Shown here piece after piece: positions 7,736 to 17,546 of a stretch of 64,000 bases of DNA. The stretch is from Phenylobacterium soli (GTDB lineage Bacteria; Pseudomonadota; Alphaproteobacteria; Caulobacterales; Caulobacteraceae): the NCBI RefSeq assembly GCF_003254475.1, contig NZ_QFYQ01000002.1, positions 310,001 through 374,000 on the forward strand. Reading direction: 5' to 3'. The translations under genes and the position numbers were made by a program. The notes under the pieces were generated by a model, which searched no databases, was not told where the DNA came from, and saw nothing but the letters and a program-made list of their open reading frames with translations. Every line of letters starts with the position of its first letter. Position 1 is the first letter of the stretch.

Positions 7736-8815
7736 TCACGGGCAGATCACGGTGCGCCGGAAGCGGCCGCCGGTGGCGGCGGCGTGGGCGACGGCCTCGT
7801 TGGCCCGATCGAGGGGGAAGGCGGTGGTCTCGATCATCGCCAGGTCGAGGACGCCCGAGCGGACCAGGTTGATCAAGGAGACGTTGGCGGCGGGCGGATA
7901 CATCCACTGCCCCTTCACGGTGACGTTGTTGCGCATCAGCCAGGGATACGGGAGGGCGAAGTCCTCGCCGCCCAGCATGCCGACCCCGCCCATCAGCACG
8001 ACGCGGCCGTATTCGCGCACGGCCATGGCCGCGGCGCGGACCGCCGAAGCGGGAGCCTCGGGCGGCAGGAGGTCGAGCACGGCGTCGATCGGCCCTGGGG
8101 CGGCGGCCTGCATCCGGCGGGTGTCCTCGGCCGGATCGCCCGTCAGGGCGACGGTGCGCACCCGAGCGCCGAAGCGGCGCTCCAGATCCTGCAGCACGGC
8201 CGTGTTACGGCCGGGCGCGACGACGCAGGCTGCGCCCATGGCGAGGGCCACCGCCACGCCGGCGCTGCCGAAATTGCCGGTGGCGCCGCTGACCAGCAGG
8301 GTTTCGCCCGGCCGGAAGTCGATCGCCAGGAGCCCGCCGTAGGGAACCAGGGCGAGGCTGAGGGCGCACCACCGGCCGGCGTCGGCGGGATCGATGTCCC
8401 CGAGGGGGAAGACGTTCTCGGTCGGGACCAGCATCTGCTCGGCCCAGGAGCCGTGGCGGTAGTGCTGCTGCAGCTTCAGCCCGCCCTCGCCGCGGGCGCT
8501 GAGGCCGAGAAGGGTGATGTCGGGCGCGAGGGCGTCGTCGCGGGCGCGGATGGTGGGATCGCAGAGCACCCAGTCGCCGACCTGCAGCCGGGTGGCGTCG
8601 GCCCCGAGAGCGCGGACGCGGCCGACCCCGCCAGCGCCGGGCACCATCGGCAGGCTCATAAGGTACTGGCGCTCGCCGCTCAGCACCTCGCCCATGTAGG
8701 GCAGCACCCCTGCGGCCACGACGTCGACGACCACGCCGCCGGGACCGGCCGAAGGGGCGGGCAGGTCCTGGAGGACGAGCGGGGATCCGAACACTTCGAG
8801 GACGGCGGCTCTCAT
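7736..8815 (-). CDS. MDR-family zinc-type alcohol dehydrogenase/quinone-oxidoreductase-like protein
   Basis: A 359-residue medium-chain dehydrogenase/reductase. The N-terminal GroES-like domain contains VPGAGGVGRVRALG. The nucleotide-binding domain has LLVSGATGNFGSAGVAVALAMGA, a Rossmann fingerprint. The classical catalytic zinc Cys/His pair near the N-terminus is not obvious, so it may be a zinc-independent, NADPH-dependent member. The ATG at 8815 is where the family normally begins (MRAAVLEVFG). It is divergent from the XRE regulator with 99 bp between the starts, a typical regulator-target arrangement. Confidence 0.85.
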   Translation of the reverse strand: MRAAVLEVFGSPLVLQDLPAPSAGPGGVVVDVVAAGVLPYMGEVLSGERQYLMSLPMVPGAGGVGRVRALGADATRLQVGDWVLCDPTIRARDDALAPDITLLGLSARGEGGLKLQQHYRHGSWAEQMLVPTENVFPLGDIDPADAGRWCALSLALVPYGGLLAIDFRPGETLLVSGATGNFGSAGVAVALAMGAACVVAPGRNTAVLQDLERRFGARVRTVALTGDPAEDTRRMQAAAPGPIDAVLDLLPPEAPASAVRAAAMAVREYGRVVLMGGVGMLGGEDFALPYPWLMRNNVTVKGQWMYPPAANVSLINLVRSGVLDLAMIETTAFPLDRANEAVAHAAATGGRFRRTVICP

Positions 8816-8914
8816 GCAGGGCTCCTTGGTTGGGAGCCCAGCTTTCGCACGGCTGGCGGAGCGCATTCAGGCCTGGCATTATCCTGGGACTGTGACTACC
8901 TGCCAGGAGCGAGC

Positions 8915-9688
8915 TTGGACAAGCCTGCGAACTCCGAAGTCGGCGACTTCCTGCGCTCTCGCCGCGAGCGGCTGTCGCCGGAGACGGTCGGCCTGCCGGC
9001 CGGACGGCGGCGGCGCACGCCCGGCCTGCGCCGCGAGGAGGTGGCCCAGCTCGCCGGGATCGGCGTCGACTGGTACATCCGCCTGGAGCAGGGCCGCGCG
9101 GTCAGCCCGTCGGCGACCACGGTCGAGGCCCTGGCGCGGGCCCTGCGGCTCAATCCGGTGGAGCAGGCGCACCTGCGCGCCCTGACGCGCCACGCCGAGC
9201 GGCGGCCGTTCGTGCGCGAGGTCGTTCCCGACGGCCTTCGGCGGACCGTGGAGGCGCTGAACCTGCCGGCCTATATCACCGGCCGGCGCTGGGACGTGCT
9301 GGCCTGGAACGCGGCGGCCGCGGAGGTCTTCGCCTTCGACCGTGTGCCGGAGGACGACCGCAACACCCTGATCCTGGTCCTGACCAATCCCAAGACGCGC
9401 GACCTGTTCGGGGCCGGCTGGGCCGAGGAGGCCGAGCGGATGGTCGCCCAGTTCCGGACGAGCCACGACCTGTGGGCCGGCGATCCGGCCTTCACGAGCC
9501 TGATCGAGCGGCTGCGGGCCGGCTGCCCCGAATTCGCCGGCTGGTGGGAGGCGCACGAGCTGCGCGACCCGGTGGCAGGGCAGAAGGCGCTGAGCCATCC
9601 GCGCAAGGGGGCGCTGCGGCTGCGCTACGCCACCTTCCAGGCCAACGACGATCCGGGGCTGAGGCTGGTGATCTATTCGGAGGCGTGA
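8915..9688 (+). CDS. XRE-family regulator with MmyB-like ligand domain
   Basis: A 257-residue regulator. The N-terminal helix-turn-helix (about residues 8-75) has the hallmark TPGLRREEVAQLAGI and YIRLEQGR. The rest is the MmyB-like PAS-type domain seen in this family (YITGRRWDVLAWNAAA, then LRYATFQANDDPGLRL at the end). A TTG at 8915 preceded by AGGAG at 8905-8909 is the only well-supported start; no ATG fits. The neighbouring divergent dehydrogenase is its likely target, as is usual for this family. Confidence 0.82.
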   Translation: MDKPANSEVGDFLRSRRERLSPETVGLPAGRRRRTPGLRREEVAQLAGIGVDWYIRLEQGRAVSPSATTVEALARALRLNPVEQAHLRALTRHAERRPFVREVVPDGLRRTVEALNLPAYITGRRWDVLAWNAAAAEVFAFDRVPEDDRNTLILVLTNPKTRDLFGAGWAEEAERMVAQFRTSHDLWAGDPAFTSLIERLRAGCPEFAGWWEAHELRDPVAGQKALSHPRKGALRLRYATFQANDDPGLRLVIYSEA

Positions 9689-9724
9689 GGGCGGCGGTGC
9701 GGACCCACGCCTCCGCGCCTGGGC

Positions 9725-10351
9725 CTATTCCACCCGGCAGAAGCAGTAGACGAACTGCTGCGGCGCGCCCCACGGGGTCTCGTGGCGTTCGGTGACGCTG
9801 TCGAGGAGGCGGAACTTCGGGCCGAACTCGCCGTGCAGCCCGGCGGCGTCATAGCGGACGACGTCGAGGCCGCTGCACTTCTCCGGCCCCTCCGGGCCGA
9901 AGGTTGCGACGATGACGAGGCCGCGGGGCTTCACCGCGCGGGCGACCTGGCGGACGTAGGCCACCCGGTCCTCGGGCCGGGTCAGGAAGTGGAAGACGGC
10001 GCGGTCGTGCCAGACGTCGTAACGGGCCGTCTCGAGCGGGACCTTGGTGATGTCGCCGGCGATCCAGCGTACCGACGCGCCGGCCGCACCGAGCCGCTTG
10101 CGGGCCACATCGAGCGCCACCTGGGAGATGTCGAGCACCGTCACGTCTCGATAGCCGCGGGCGAGCAGGTCGTCGACCAGGGTCGCCTCGCCGCCGCCCA
10201 CGTCGATGACAGCGCTGGCGCGATCGGGCGCGGCGTCCTCGATGATCTTCAGCGAGAGGTCGAGGTGAGGCCGGTACCAGCTCACCTCGTCCGGCGCCTT
10301 GGACCGATAGACCTTTTCCCAGTGGGTTCTGTTCTTCGTCGCGCTGTTCAT
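9725..10351 (-). CDS. class I SAM-dependent methyltransferase
   Basis: A 208-residue Rossmann-fold methyltransferase. SAM motif I is [11 protein letters not shown] at about residue 50, motif II is VTVLDIS, and [13 protein letters not shown] marks motif IV. The pattern (HWEKVY at the start, [11 protein letters not shown]) resembles the small thiopurine/tellurite-like methyltransferase group, often annotated only as class I. The substrate is unknown. It is convergent with the XRE regulator and lies downstream of thiC on the same strand. Confidence 0.8.
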   Translation of the reverse strand: MNSATKNRTHWEKVYRSKAPDEVSWYRPHLDLSLKIIEDAAPDRASAVIDVGGGEATLVDDLLARGYRDVTVLDISQVALDVARKRLGAAGASVRWIAGDITKVPLETARYDVWHDRAVFHFLTRPEDRVAYVRQVARAVKPRGLVIVATFGPEGPEKCSGLDVVRYDAAGLHGEFGPKFRLLDSVTERHETPWGAPQQFVYCFCRVE

Positions 10352-10410
10352 CGCGCCCTCCGCCGGACCCCAAAGCTAGGGTTCCGGCGGGTCGGGCGCC
10401 AGGGGCGCGG

Positions 10411-12424
<2,014 letters not shown>

Positions 12425-12527
12425 GCGGACGCTACGCCCGACGCGGCGGCAAGACCAGCCAGATTTGCTGAAATCCGGAACAAGCGGGGGCGTGGTAATG
12501 TTGAGCGGGCCAGCAGGAGACATGCCC

Positions 12528-12986
12528 ATGAAGACCCTTGCTCGCTTCGTCCTTGGACTGGCGTCCCTGGGGGGCGCCGCCACCCTCGCCGCCTGCGCCG
12601 ACGAGTACGCCTACGCGCCTCCCCCGCCGCCCCCGGCGCCGGTGGGTTACGCCGCCCCGGCGGTGGCCGTGGTCCCGGCCTGCTTCTTCACCCGGGACAT
12701 CCGCAACCACACGATCGGCGACGACCGGACGCTCTATCTCAACGTCAACGACCGCATGGTCTATCGCGTGGAGATGGAGGGCGGTTGCCTGGCCGGCGCG
12801 ACCTCGTCGGATCCGATCGTCATCCAGAACCCGCCCGGCTCGAACAACGTCTGCCGGCCGATCGACCTCGACATCGGGGTGCACATGGGCGGCGGCGGCG
12901 GCTTCACCAACCGCTGCATCGTGCGCAACATCGTGCCCCTGAGCCCGGCCGAGGTGGCGGCCCTGCCGCCGAAGCTGCGGCCCTAG
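12528..12986 (+). CDS. putative lipoprotein, unknown function
   Basis: A 152-residue protein with a lipoprotein signal: MKTLARFVLGLASLGGAA followed by the lipobox LAAC, giving a lipidated Cys at about residue 24. A Pro-rich linker follows. The mature domain has several cysteines (PACFFTRD, GGCLAG, NNVCRPID, NRCIVRN) that could form periplasmic disulfides. The ATG at 12528 is chosen over 12522 because AGGAG at 12515-12519 then has normal spacing. It is divergent from thiC. The family is not recognised. Confidence 0.75.
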   Translation: MKTLARFVLGLASLGGAATLAACADEYAYAPPPPPPAPVGYAAPAVAVVPACFFTRDIRNHTIGDDRTLYLNVNDRMVYRVEMEGGCLAGATSSDPIVIQNPPGSNNVCRPIDLDIGVHMGGGGGFTNRCIVRNIVPLSPAEVAALPPKLRP

Positions 12987-13003
12987 GACCGCTTCGCTCC
13001 CGT

Positions 13004-13032
13004 CCCTCTCTCCTGCGCCGCCGGGGAGAGGG
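13004..13032. repeat. intergenic palindrome, REP-like
   Basis: Arms ccctctctcc at 13004-13013 and ggggagaggg at 13023-13032 pair in nine of ten positions around a 9-nt loop. No T-run follows, so it is a weak terminator at best. It resembles short GC-rich intergenic palindromes common in alphaproteobacteria. Confidence 0.4.
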
Positions 13033-13138
13033 TTCGCCGGACCGCGATTGAGTGCTAGGGCGGAGCCATGCGCCGCGCACGCCATCGCCCCGCCTGGGGA
13101 CCCGTTCCCTTCGCCGCAGCCATGGGGAGGACCGCGCC

Positions 13139-13843
13139 GTGAGCGAGGCTGCCAACGGTCTGGTGCTGGGCGTGCTGGGAGGCATGGGGCCGGCGGCGAC
13201 GCTGGACTTCCTGGCCAGGCTGCAGGCCTACACCCCGGCGAAGTCCGAGCAGGACCACATCCGGGTGCTGGTCGACATCAATCCGCAGGTCCCCGACCTC
13301 AACACGCCAGGATCGGGCGCCGGGCCGGTGCTAGCCGAGATGGCCGGGGCGCTCGGCGGGGCCGGGGCCGAGGTGCTGGCGATCGCCTGCAACACCGCCC
13401 ACGCGCACGCGGACCTGATCCGCCGGGCCTCGGGCCTGCCGCTGGTGGACATGATCGAGACCGCCTCGGCCGCGGCGGCGCGCTCGGGCGCGATGCGGGT
13501 CGGGGTGCTGGGGACGAAGGGCGCCCTGCGGCTCTACCGCGAATACCTGGCGGCCCAGGCGATGGGCATGGTGAGCCTGGCGCCCGAGCGGCAGCAGGCG
13601 TTCATGGACCTGCTGTCGCGGATCAAGGCGGGCGAGCGCGGACCGGCGGCGACGGCGGAGATGGCGGGTTTCGCCAAGGACCTGATCGCCGACGGCGCCG
13701 AGGCGATCATCGCCGGCTGCACCGAGGTCCCGCTGGTGCTCGCCAAGGAGGACGTGCGGGCGCCGTTCTTCGACGCCGGCGACCTCCTGGCCCGGCGCTG
13801 CGTGGCGGTGTGCCTGGGCATGGAGGCCGTGCCGGCGATGTGA
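13139..13843 (+). CDS. aspartate/glutamate racemase family protein
   Basis: A 234-residue PLP-independent racemase that interconverts L and D forms of aspartate or glutamate by two-base chemistry. Both catalytic cysteines are present in their motifs, AIACNTAHA (near residue 84) and IAGCTEVPL (near residue 196). The N-terminal LGVLGGMGPAAT is typical of the aspartate racemase branch. GTG at 13139 is chosen because GGGGAGG precedes it by eight bases; an upstream ATG at 13052 adds an Arg-rich leader unlike the family. Confidence 0.9.
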   Translation: MSEAANGLVLGVLGGMGPAATLDFLARLQAYTPAKSEQDHIRVLVDINPQVPDLNTPGSGAGPVLAEMAGALGGAGAEVLAIACNTAHAHADLIRRASGLPLVDMIETASAAAARSGAMRVGVLGTKGALRLYREYLAAQAMGMVSLAPERQQAFMDLLSRIKAGERGPAATAEMAGFAKDLIADGAEAIIAGCTEVPLVLAKEDVRAPFFDAGDLLARRCVAVCLGMEAVPAM

Positions 13844-13861
13844 CGCCGCCGCGGCGACGGA

Positions 13862-14710
13862 TCAGAGCGTGTCCGCGCCGAAGGTGTCGCAGCGGGCCGG
13901 ATCGCCGGAGGCGGCGCCGGCGCGGAACCAGCGCATGCGCTGTTCGGATGTGCCGTGGGTGAAGCTGTCGGGCACGACCTGGCCGCGCGTCTGTTTCTGC
14001 AGGGTGTCGTCGCCGACGGCGGCGGCGGCGCGCAGGCCGTCCTCGACGTCCTTGGCGTCGAGCGCGACCTTGCCGCCGGAGACCTGGGAGGCGTGGGCGG
14101 CCCAGACGCCGGCGTAGCAGTCGGCCTGCAGCTCGAGCCGGACCGAGCCGCTCTCCGCGCCATGGGAGCCCAGGCGGCGGGCCATCTCGTCTTGGCCGAG
14201 GAGGTTCTGGACGTGGTGGCCGATCTCGTGGGCGAGGACGTAGGCGCGGGCCGCCTCGCCCTGGGCGCCGAAGCGGCCGGAGAGCTCCTGCCAGAAGGAG
14301 AGGTCGAGATAGACCTTGCGGTCGTTGGGACAATAGAACGGCCCCATGGCCGACTGGCCCATGCCGCAGCCGGTGCCGGTGGCCTGGTCGTAGAGCACGA
14401 CGCCGGCCGGCGGCTGATAGTCCCGGCCCTGCTGGCGGAAGATGCCGCTCCAGACGTCGTCGACATTGGTCTCGACGACGTCGACGAACTGGCCGGCCTC
14501 GTCCTGCGGGGTGCCGCGCTGGCCCTCCTGCTGCTGGGCCGCGCCCGAGCCGCCGAGGGCGCTCAGGGTGGTCGAGGGGCTGACCCCGAACACGAGGTAG
14601 CCGATGAGGGCCAGGACCACGCCGCCGGCCCCCAGGCCGCCGACGCCCACCGGACCCAGGCCACGACGATCCTCGATGTTTCCGCTCTCGCGTCCGCCGC
14701 GCCATTCCAT
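13862..14710 (-). CDS. YpfJ-like neutral zinc metallopeptidase
   Basis: A 282-residue membrane-anchored zincin. A short cytoplasmic N-terminus is followed by one transmembrane helix (about residues 20-42), then an extracytoplasmic peptidase domain with the zinc motif LAHEIGHHVQNLLG near residue 165. Other family features are FYCPNDRKVYLDLSFW before it, and ELQADCYAGVWA after it, whose Glu is the likely third ligand. Its biological substrate is unknown. It stands alone between a convergent racemase gene and a small secreted-protein gene. Confidence 0.9.
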   Translation of the reverse strand: MEWRGGRESGNIEDRRGLGPVGVGGLGAGGVVLALIGYLVFGVSPSTTLSALGGSGAAQQQEGQRGTPQDEAGQFVDVVETNVDDVWSGIFRQQGRDYQPPAGVVLYDQATGTGCGMGQSAMGPFYCPNDRKVYLDLSFWQELSGRFGAQGEAARAYVLAHEIGHHVQNLLGQDEMARRLGSHGAESGSVRLELQADCYAGVWAAHASQVSGGKVALDAKDVEDGLRAAAAVGDDTLQKQTRGQVVPDSFTHGTSEQRMRWFRAGAASGDPARCDTFGADTL

Positions 14711-14773
14711 GGCCTGATCCTCACCTGTGCGCCTATCGCCAGCGCATAACGCCGGACCCTCAAAGGATGCTCC

Positions 14774-15154
14774 TCAGCGCCGGTTGGCGGCGGCGTCGAG
14801 CACCTTCCGGTTGGAGTCGGCCAGGGCGCTGTCGGGGATCGAGGCGAGCTTCGAGGTGTCGATCCTGGGCAAGACGGCGCCGGCGCGCGGCGGCGGCTGG
14901 GCCGCACGCGGGTAGGACTGGCTGAGCGACTTCTGCGCCTGGATGTCGGCGAGCGCCTGGTTGGCGCGCATCTGGGCCTCGAGGGCCATCAGCTGGTTCT
15001 GCTGCTGGACCATCTGCTGGCGCAGCATCTCGTGCTGGGTGCGCCAGTCGAACTCCTGCTGCGGGTTGGCGGGCGCGGCGTAGGGCGGCGGATAGGGCTG
15101 CGCGATCGCCGGCGCGGCGATCAGGGTGGCGAAGACGGCGGCAAGGAGACGCAT
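14774..15154 (-). CDS. small secreted protein with Gln-rich coiled coil
   Basis: A 126-residue protein with a signal peptide (MRLLAAVFATLIAAPAIAQ, cleavage after AIAQ). A Pro/Tyr-rich stretch follows, then a Gln/Met-rich helix that looks like a coiled coil (about residues 35-80), then a Pro-rich tail. No enzymatic motif is seen and no family is recognised. It lies 18 bp downstream of the TPR protein on the same strand, so the two are probably co-transcribed envelope proteins. Confidence 0.65.
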   Translation of the reverse strand: MRLLAAVFATLIAAPAIAQPYPPPYAAPANPQQEFDWRTQHEMLRQQMVQQQNQLMALEAQMRANQALADIQAQKSLSQSYPRAAQPPPRAGAVLPRIDTSKLASIPDSALADSNRKVLDAAANRR

Positions 15155-15172
15155 GGGACCTGCAGGGACGGC

Positions 15173-15784
15173 CTATTCCTTCCGGGCGACATGGAAACGC
15201 GTCAGCTCGCGCTTGGGCGCATCCCAGTCGGGGGCGAGCTCGACCGCCTTGAGGTAGTCGAGGTAGGCGGCCTTGACGTCGTCCAGGCCTTCGTGCGCGA
15301 GGGCGCGGTTGTAGTAGGCCTTGGCCGGCTCCTCGACGCCGAGGGAGAGGCCGTGGTCGAGGTCGGCCAGGCCGTCGGCGTAGCGCCGCTGGCCGATCAG
15401 GGCGGCGCCGCGGTTGACGTAGATCTCGCCGAGCTCGGGCTTGGCGCGGACGGCGAGGTCGAAGTCGGCCAGGGCTGGGGCGAACAGCTTGCGGCGCAGC
15501 TTCATGACGCCGCGGTTCACATAGGTGCCGGCGAGGTCGCGCGGGCTGAGGAACTCGGTCTCCAGGGCCGTGGTGCAGACCGCCTCGGCGGCGGCGTCGG
15601 AGGCGCCGGCGAGGGCCGACTTGGAGCAGGTCTGGGCGAGGCCGCCGCCGATCACGGTGACCGCGGCCCGGCCCGGACCGGCAATGGACAGGGTGGCCAG
15701 GAACACGATCAACGGCGCCGCAGCGCCGGCGAGCGCTCCGATCAGGGGCTTTCCGATCCGGAACTTGCCGCTGAGGGGCTTCAT
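15173..15784 (-). CDS. membrane-anchored TPR-repeat protein
   Basis: A 203-residue protein with an N-terminal membrane anchor or signal (about residues 14-40, LIGALAGAAAPLIVFLATL). About three tetratricopeptide repeats follow (YVNRGVMKLRRKLFAPALADF, then YVNRGAALIGQRRYADGLADL and YYNRALAHEGLDDVKAAYLDY). TPRs mediate protein contacts, so it is probably a periplasmic scaffold. Two cysteines (QTCSKS, AVCTTA) precede the repeats. It is likely co-transcribed with the small secreted protein gene downstream. Confidence 0.75.
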   Translation of the reverse strand: MKPLSGKFRIGKPLIGALAGAAAPLIVFLATLSIAGPGRAAVTVIGGGLAQTCSKSALAGASDAAAEAVCTTALETEFLSPRDLAGTYVNRGVMKLRRKLFAPALADFDLAVRAKPELGEIYVNRGAALIGQRRYADGLADLDHGLSLGVEEPAKAYYNRALAHEGLDDVKAAYLDYLKAVELAPDWDAPKRELTRFHVARKE

Positions 15785-15843
15785 GACGCCCTCCGTCGAA
15801 TACCGACGTCAGGGCGGAAGGGTCCGCCCGGACCCCGCGCCTG

Positions 15844-16770
15844 TCAACGCACAGCTTTCTGATCGAGGCGGAAGCGGATGAGCTCGCGGTGCAGGATGTA
15901 GAGGCCGCTGGCGGCGACCACGAGGGCGCCGGCGACGGTGGCCGGGTGAGGCGTCTCGCCCCAGACGAGGTAGCCGAGGCCGGCGGCCCAGATCAGCTGG
16001 CTGTAGTCGAAGGGGGCGACGACGCCGACCGGGGCGACGGTCAGGGCCTGGGTCAGGAGGAGCTGGCCGACGCCGCCGATCAGGCCGGCGAGGATCAGGA
16101 AGGCGAGGGTCTTCGGATCGGGCGTCACCCAGTGGAACAGCGAGCCGACGAGGCCGACCACCGCCCCGCCGAGGGTGAAGTAGAAGACGATCGTCGGGCC
16201 CTTCTCGGTGTCGACGATCTGGCGGATGGCGACCATCGCGCCCGCCGCGCCGACGGCGCTGGCCAGCGCCAGGGAGACGCCGACGACGTTCATGTGGCCG
16301 GGCTGTGGCCGCACCATGATGAGCACGCCCAAGAAGCCGACCAGCACCGCGGCCCAGCGATGCCGGCCGACGTGCTCGGAGAGGATCACGGCCGAAAAGG
16401 CGGTCATGAACAGGGGCGAGGCGAACTGGAAGGCGACGCTGTCGGTGAGCGGCAGGTGCTGCACGGCCGAGAAGCCGCAGACCATGGAGGCGAGGCCGAC
16501 GGTGGCGCGCGTCAGGTGGCCCAGCGGGCGGCGGGTCTTGATCACGGTCCAGCCGGTGGTGCGCCAGATGTAGAGGCCGAGCGGCACGAAGGCGAAGGCG
16601 TTGCGGAAGAAGACGATCTCGAAGACCGGGACGCCGCGCGATCCGGTCCACTTCACCAGCGCCGAGAGGCAGGCCATGCAGGCCATGGCCGCGATGCGAT
16701 AGGCGATGCCGAGCGCGGCCCGGTCGGGAGGGCGGTCGGCGGGAAGGTCTGGCGTGGGCTCCGGGGTCAC
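15844..16770 (-). CDS. EamA/DMT-family permease
   Basis: A 308-residue inner-membrane protein with about ten transmembrane helices arranged as two EamA repeats, the usual drug/metabolite transporter layout. Substrate is unknown; relatives export amino acids or other metabolites. The GTG start at 16770 overlaps the cobA stop as GTGA, so it is translationally coupled as the last gene of the nitrate assimilation operon. Whether it has any role in nitrogen metabolism cannot be told. Confidence 0.85.
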   Translation of the reverse strand: MTPEPTPDLPADRPPDRAALGIAYRIAAMACMACLSALVKWTGSRGVPVFEIVFFRNAFAFVPLGLYIWRTTGWTVIKTRRPLGHLTRATVGLASMVCGFSAVQHLPLTDSVAFQFASPLFMTAFSAVILSEHVGRHRWAAVLVGFLGVLIMVRPQPGHMNVVGVSLALASAVGAAGAMVAIRQIVDTEKGPTIVFYFTLGGAVVGLVGSLFHWVTPDPKTLAFLILAGLIGGVGQLLLTQALTVAPVGVVAPFDYSQLIWAAGLGYLVWGETPHPATVAGALVVAASGLYILHRELIRFRLDQKAVR

Positions 16771-17546
16771 GCCTTCCTAAGCGGGCGCATCGGCTCCGGG
16801 GTCAACTGCGAAGCGTGGCCGCAGGCGCGGGTGGCGACCTCGCCGACCACCACCAGCACCGGGCCCCCGCCGGTCCGCGGCGCGGCGCCGGCGAGCTCGG
16901 CGAGCCGGCCCTGGAAGACCAGCCGCGCCTCGGGGCGGGCGATGCTCTCCAGCACGACGACCGGCGTGGCGGCGGCGCGGCCGGCGGCCATCAGGCGGCG
17001 GGCGAGCTCGGCCGCCTGAGCGCCGCCCATGTAGATGGCGACCGTGGCCTCGGCGTCGGCGGCGGCGCGCCAGTCGAGGGCGTCGGCCCCGCCGTCGAGG
17101 CGGGCGGTGGTGAGGATCAGGCGGCGGGCCTCTCCGCGATGGGTGAGCGGGAAGCCGAACTCGGCGGCCGCGGCGCTGGCCGCGGTGACGCCGGGCACGA
17201 CCTCTGAGGCGACGCCATGGGCGGCGAGGAAGTCGGCCTCCTCCCCTGCCCGGCCGAAGACCGAAGGATCGCCGCCCTTCAGCCGCACCACCCGCAGGCC
17301 GCCGCGGGCGAGGCGCAGCATCAGCCGGTTGATGGTCGCCTGGGCCATGCTGGCGCGCCCGGCCCGCTTGCCGGTCTGGATCTTCAGGCAGTGCGCGGGG
17401 GCGAGGGCCAGGATCTCGTCCGAGACCAGGGCGTCGTAGAGCAGAGCCTGGGCGCTCTCGATGGCGCGCACGGCGCGGAGCGTCAGGAGGTCGGCTGCGC
17501 CGGGGCCGGCGCCGACGAGCTGCACGGGGTGAGTTTCAGGCGGCAT
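16767..17546 (-). CDS. cobA: uroporphyrinogen-III C-methyltransferase
   Basis: A 259-residue SUMT that methylates uroporphyrinogen III twice using SAM to give precorrin-2, the precursor of siroheme (and of cobalamin). Family motifs are VGAGPGAADLLTLRA at the start, YDALVS, and VRLKGGDPSVFGRAGEE near residue 95. There is no fused CysG-type oxidase/chelatase domain. The ATG at 17546 overlaps the end of nasA by 11 bp. Placement after nirBD-nasA indicates that it supplies siroheme for NirB. Confidence 0.95.
   Translation of the reverse strand: MPPETHPVQLVGAGPGAADLLTLRAVRAIESAQALLYDALVSDEILALAPAHCLKIQTGKRAGRASMAQATINRLMLRLARGGLRVVRLKGGDPSVFGRAGEEADFLAAHGVASEVVPGVTAASAAAAEFGFPLTHRGEARRLILTTARLDGGADALDWRAAADAEATVAIYMGGAQAAELARRLMAAGRAAATPVVVLESIARPEARLVFQGRLAELAGAAPRTGGGPVLVVVGEVATRACGHASQLTPEPMRPLRKA

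Noticed and set aside
13004..13032. Terminator for the lipoprotein gene
   Set aside because: The hairpin is good but no T-run follows on either strand, so I list it only as an intergenic palindrome.
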